Shown piece by piece: positions 46,413 to 48,016 of a DNA stretch of 48,016 nucleotides. The notes below the pieces were generated by a model. That model ran no database searches. It was not told the origin of the DNA and saw only the letters and a program-made list of their open reading frames with translations. The DNA lies in contig JALCZJ010000021.1 in NCBI GenBank assembly GCA_022690815.1, positions 1-48,016 on the forward strand. Direction: 5' to 3'. How positions within the stretch are numbered: position 1 is the stretch's first letter; the number at the start of each line of letters is the position of its first letter. A program made the translations under genes and the position numbers. This DNA is from Ferrimicrobium sp. GTDB taxonomy: Bacteria > Actinomycetota > Acidimicrobiia > Acidimicrobiales > Acidimicrobiaceae.

Positions 46413-46802
46413 TCAGGTCCGACCGCTCACCCCGGTTATCTGATCAGCTTGACGGGGAGGTTCCTTAATGGTGTACCCCGTGTACCCCCACACGTCTCTC
46501 AGCAGACGAGTGGAGCGCACTGGTCCGACGAGACGGGCAAGCTGCAAGCGTAATCGCAAACCGCGCCAGGTTGGTAGCTTCTGGCCGGTGCCCCGGCAGA
46601 GAATCGGCTCGAACCGGGACTGCAACAGAACTTGAATTGCTTCAGGCAGAGTTGGATCCTCATGACTGCGGATTGTGAGTTGTCCCTCGCAGATGGACTG
46701 TAGCGTTCGAGCGAGCTGGCTGCACGGAACGCAGTTGAGATCCGCGACGAGCATGTAGTTCGCTGTGGGTTGAGGAGCGGGGTCTTCGTCAGTGTTCGGC
46801 AT
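46413..46802 (-). CDS. Small CxxC thioredoxin-like protein
   Basis: A 129-residue protein from ATG 46802 with GAGG about 9 bases upstream. YMLVADLNCVPCSQLARTLQ (about 16-35) is a beta strand followed by CVPC at the start of a helix, the layout of thioredoxin-fold redox sites. The second half is arginine- and leucine-rich (TWRGLRLRLQLARLVGPVRS). It is probably a disulfide or redox partner of the ten-cysteine precursor encoded immediately downstream in the same frame. The frame of this gene and that of the precursor are one, separated only by a TGA. No exact family name is claimed. Confidence 0.6.
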   Translation of the reverse strand: MPNTDEDPAPQPTANYMLVADLNCVPCSQLARTLQSICEGQLTIRSHEDPTLPEAIQVLLQSRFEPILCRGTGQKLPTWRGLRLRLQLARLVGPVRSTRLLRDVWGYTGYTIKEPPRQADQITGVSGRT

Positions 46803-47402
46803 GGGGTGGTACCTCGATCTCAAACGGTGTGGTGTCCTGGTTACTGAGTGCTTTGGTGCTTCTGCATCATAGATGTGTTACTGCGTCAAGGACTGGTTAT
46901 CCGCAGGTTTATGAGGTGAGACGCGGTGGGAAGAGGCAGAACGCTCACTATGCTGCCAGCCAACCAGCCCAGTCGACGCGGTGAGTGCTCGGTATCATGC
47001 GGGCCGGTCGGTCAGTAGTCATGCAGTCGAGGGCCGACACAAGGGAAACTCCTGCAGGTTTCTTTCGCCCGGCGATACGGCATCGAAGACGACCGGAGAG
47101 CGTCAGCGCACCAACGGGACCATATCAATGACATTCGACCGGGGGTGGCCGAAGCTTCTGAAGTTGCATAGTCGTGCCATGTGTGCGTACGGCCTTCCCC
47201 ACCGGGACGGTTCTCTAGCAGTAGGCTTGTCTCTACAGGGGTCCAGGCGGTTCAAGGTCATCCCCAGGGCCACCACCACATGTCGTGCACCTCCTTTCGG
47301 GTTGTAGTGTCTGGGTGGTGAGGGTATGTGGGCGTCGGGTGCCGGCAGATCTGTCATTCCGCGTATTTTTCGGTCGGGTTGGGGGGCGGTGGCTGCGGGT
47401 GA
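46803..47402. other. Intergenic region upstream of the peptide locus
   Basis: 600 bases between the divergent peptide locus and the histidine kinase. Open frames at 46981-47307 (plus) and 47103-47357 (minus) overlap each other and resemble no family. The AT-rich part at 46860-46915 is the likely promoter side of the CxxC gene. Confidence 0.35.
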
Positions 47403-48016
47403 TCGACGGCGTACCTGGACGGCGAGCGGTCTTGCCTGTCGGGGTGGTTGTGGGCTTGGGGTGGCGGGCTGGCCGGGTTCCCTTCGACCCCGGCGGGTTA
47501 CGCCGGTCTGGTGGCGACGGGGGAGGCACGCCGGGATCTGTGGCGTTACAGCTGTCTGGCGGTGGCCGGGACGGGAGTGGTCGCGATCGGCGTGGCCCGG
47601 GGGAGGCCGGCGAGCGGGCCGGCGATCTTGGCCAACTCGCTGCTGGTGGTAATCGCCTGGGCCGCGGGTTGGGCGGTCCGCTCAACCCGCCAGCTGGCCG
47701 CTTCCCGGGTGTCGCTCGAACACGAGCAGGCCGCCAGGCGGCTCTCTGAGAACCGTTTGGCGATGAGCGACGTCCTCCACGACCGGGTCGGTCACACCCT
47801 GGTCGGGGTGCTCCGCCAGCTCGAGGCCGCCCAGGCGCTCTTCGAGGTCGACCCGGTCGGCGCCGGAACACTCATCGAGCGGGTAACCGGACGGGTGGGA
47901 GAAGCCATGGGGGAGGTGAGCGCCATGGTCGTCCAGAACCAAGAGCTGCCGGCAGCGAGAGCAGAGCTAGCCCCGACACCAGGTGGTGGTGGGGTGTTGG
48001 GAGACACCCTGGGCCG
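47403..48016 (+). CDS. NarL-type sensor histidine kinase, partial
   Basis: An open frame in phase 47403 runs off the window. It encodes LWRYSCLAVAGTGVVAIGVA and ANSLLVVIAWAAGWAVRS, two membrane helices, then a coiled linker (ASRVSLEHEQAARRLSENRLAMSD) and the HisKA_3 box VLHDRVGHTLVGVLRQLEAA with the phosphorylated His. The ATPase domain must lie beyond 48016. No good start exists in this frame (TTG 47448 is possible). The preceding 100 bases read membrane-like sequence in a second frame (RRAVLPVGVVVGLGW), suggesting an N-terminal frameshift. Very high GC compared with the rest of the window. Confidence 0.65.

Noticed and set aside
46866-46889. TTGACG and TATGAT upstream of the CxxC gene as a promoter
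   Set aside because: On the minus strand the two hexamers are only 12 bases apart, too close for a sigma-70 type promoter.
47233-47871. 212-residue Pro/Arg-rich minus-strand frame
   Set aside because: Low-complexity shadow of the high-GC histidine kinase on the plus strand.

Overview
The window looks like a chromosomal segment of a moderately GC-rich member of the Actinomycetota. An acidophilic, Acidimicrobiia-like lineage is my best guess, inferred from the style of the proteins (ACT-domain malic enzyme, small PurL with separate PurS and PurQ, ArsR-rhodanese fusion). No rRNA, tRNA or taxonomic marker is present to prove it. I found no CRISPR array.

Layout. 1-0.7 kb: an IS21-like element end and unassigned DNA. 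0.7-3.4 kb (minus): NAD(P)-dependent malic enzyme followed by a PilZ (c-di-GMP-binding) protein. 4.3-13.0 kb: cell-surface polysaccharide genes, namely a methyltransferase, a TPR-GT2 glycosyltransferase and two very large multi-domain GT2 proteins. 13.8-16.7 kb (minus): a sulfur-handling operon made of an ArsR-rhodanese regulator, a deleted metallo-beta-lactamase/rhodanese remnant and an MFS permease. 17.0-18.4 kb: a decayed group II intron followed directly by a broken DUF4338 (DruA-like) gene. 18.7-21.7 kb: a UDP-sugar cassette (UDP-glucose dehydrogenase, UDP-glucuronate decarboxylase, polyprenyl-type GT2), visibly poorer in GC than its neighbours. A TnpB fossil lies at 21.8-22.1 kb. 22.9-28.5 kb: a YfhO-like membrane protein and a third giant GT2 whose start overlaps the end of purL.

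28.5-42.0 kb: purine biosynthesis. purL is on the minus strand. purA-purD-purB-purC-purS-purQ form a plus-strand operon about 5 kb away. Between them lie an IS607-type element (intact TnpB, damaged serine recombinase), a second TnpB fossil with a large hairpin, and a small conserved-looking protein.

42-48 kb: an accessory region. It holds a frameshifted bacteriocin-export-type ABC ATPase, a resolvase-like serine recombinase with res-like repeats, and a minus-strand group that I consider the most interesting part of the window. That group has a CxxC thioredoxin-like protein, a putative secreted precursor with a ten-cysteine C-terminus resembling halocin C8-type bacteriocins, an alpha/beta-hydrolase-like protein with an atypical nucleophile elbow, and small membrane proteins. 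A twin-arginine-like leader for the precursor is encoded in frame upstream, but only a TGA stop and no usual start codon precede it. The window ends inside a NarL-type sensor histidine kinase.

The plausible functional themes are surface glycan assembly (GT2 proteins, UDP-glucuronate/UDP-xylose supply, membrane protein), de novo purine synthesis, sulfane-sulfur sensing and a peptide-antibiotic locus. They are interleaved with at least six mobile-element relics.
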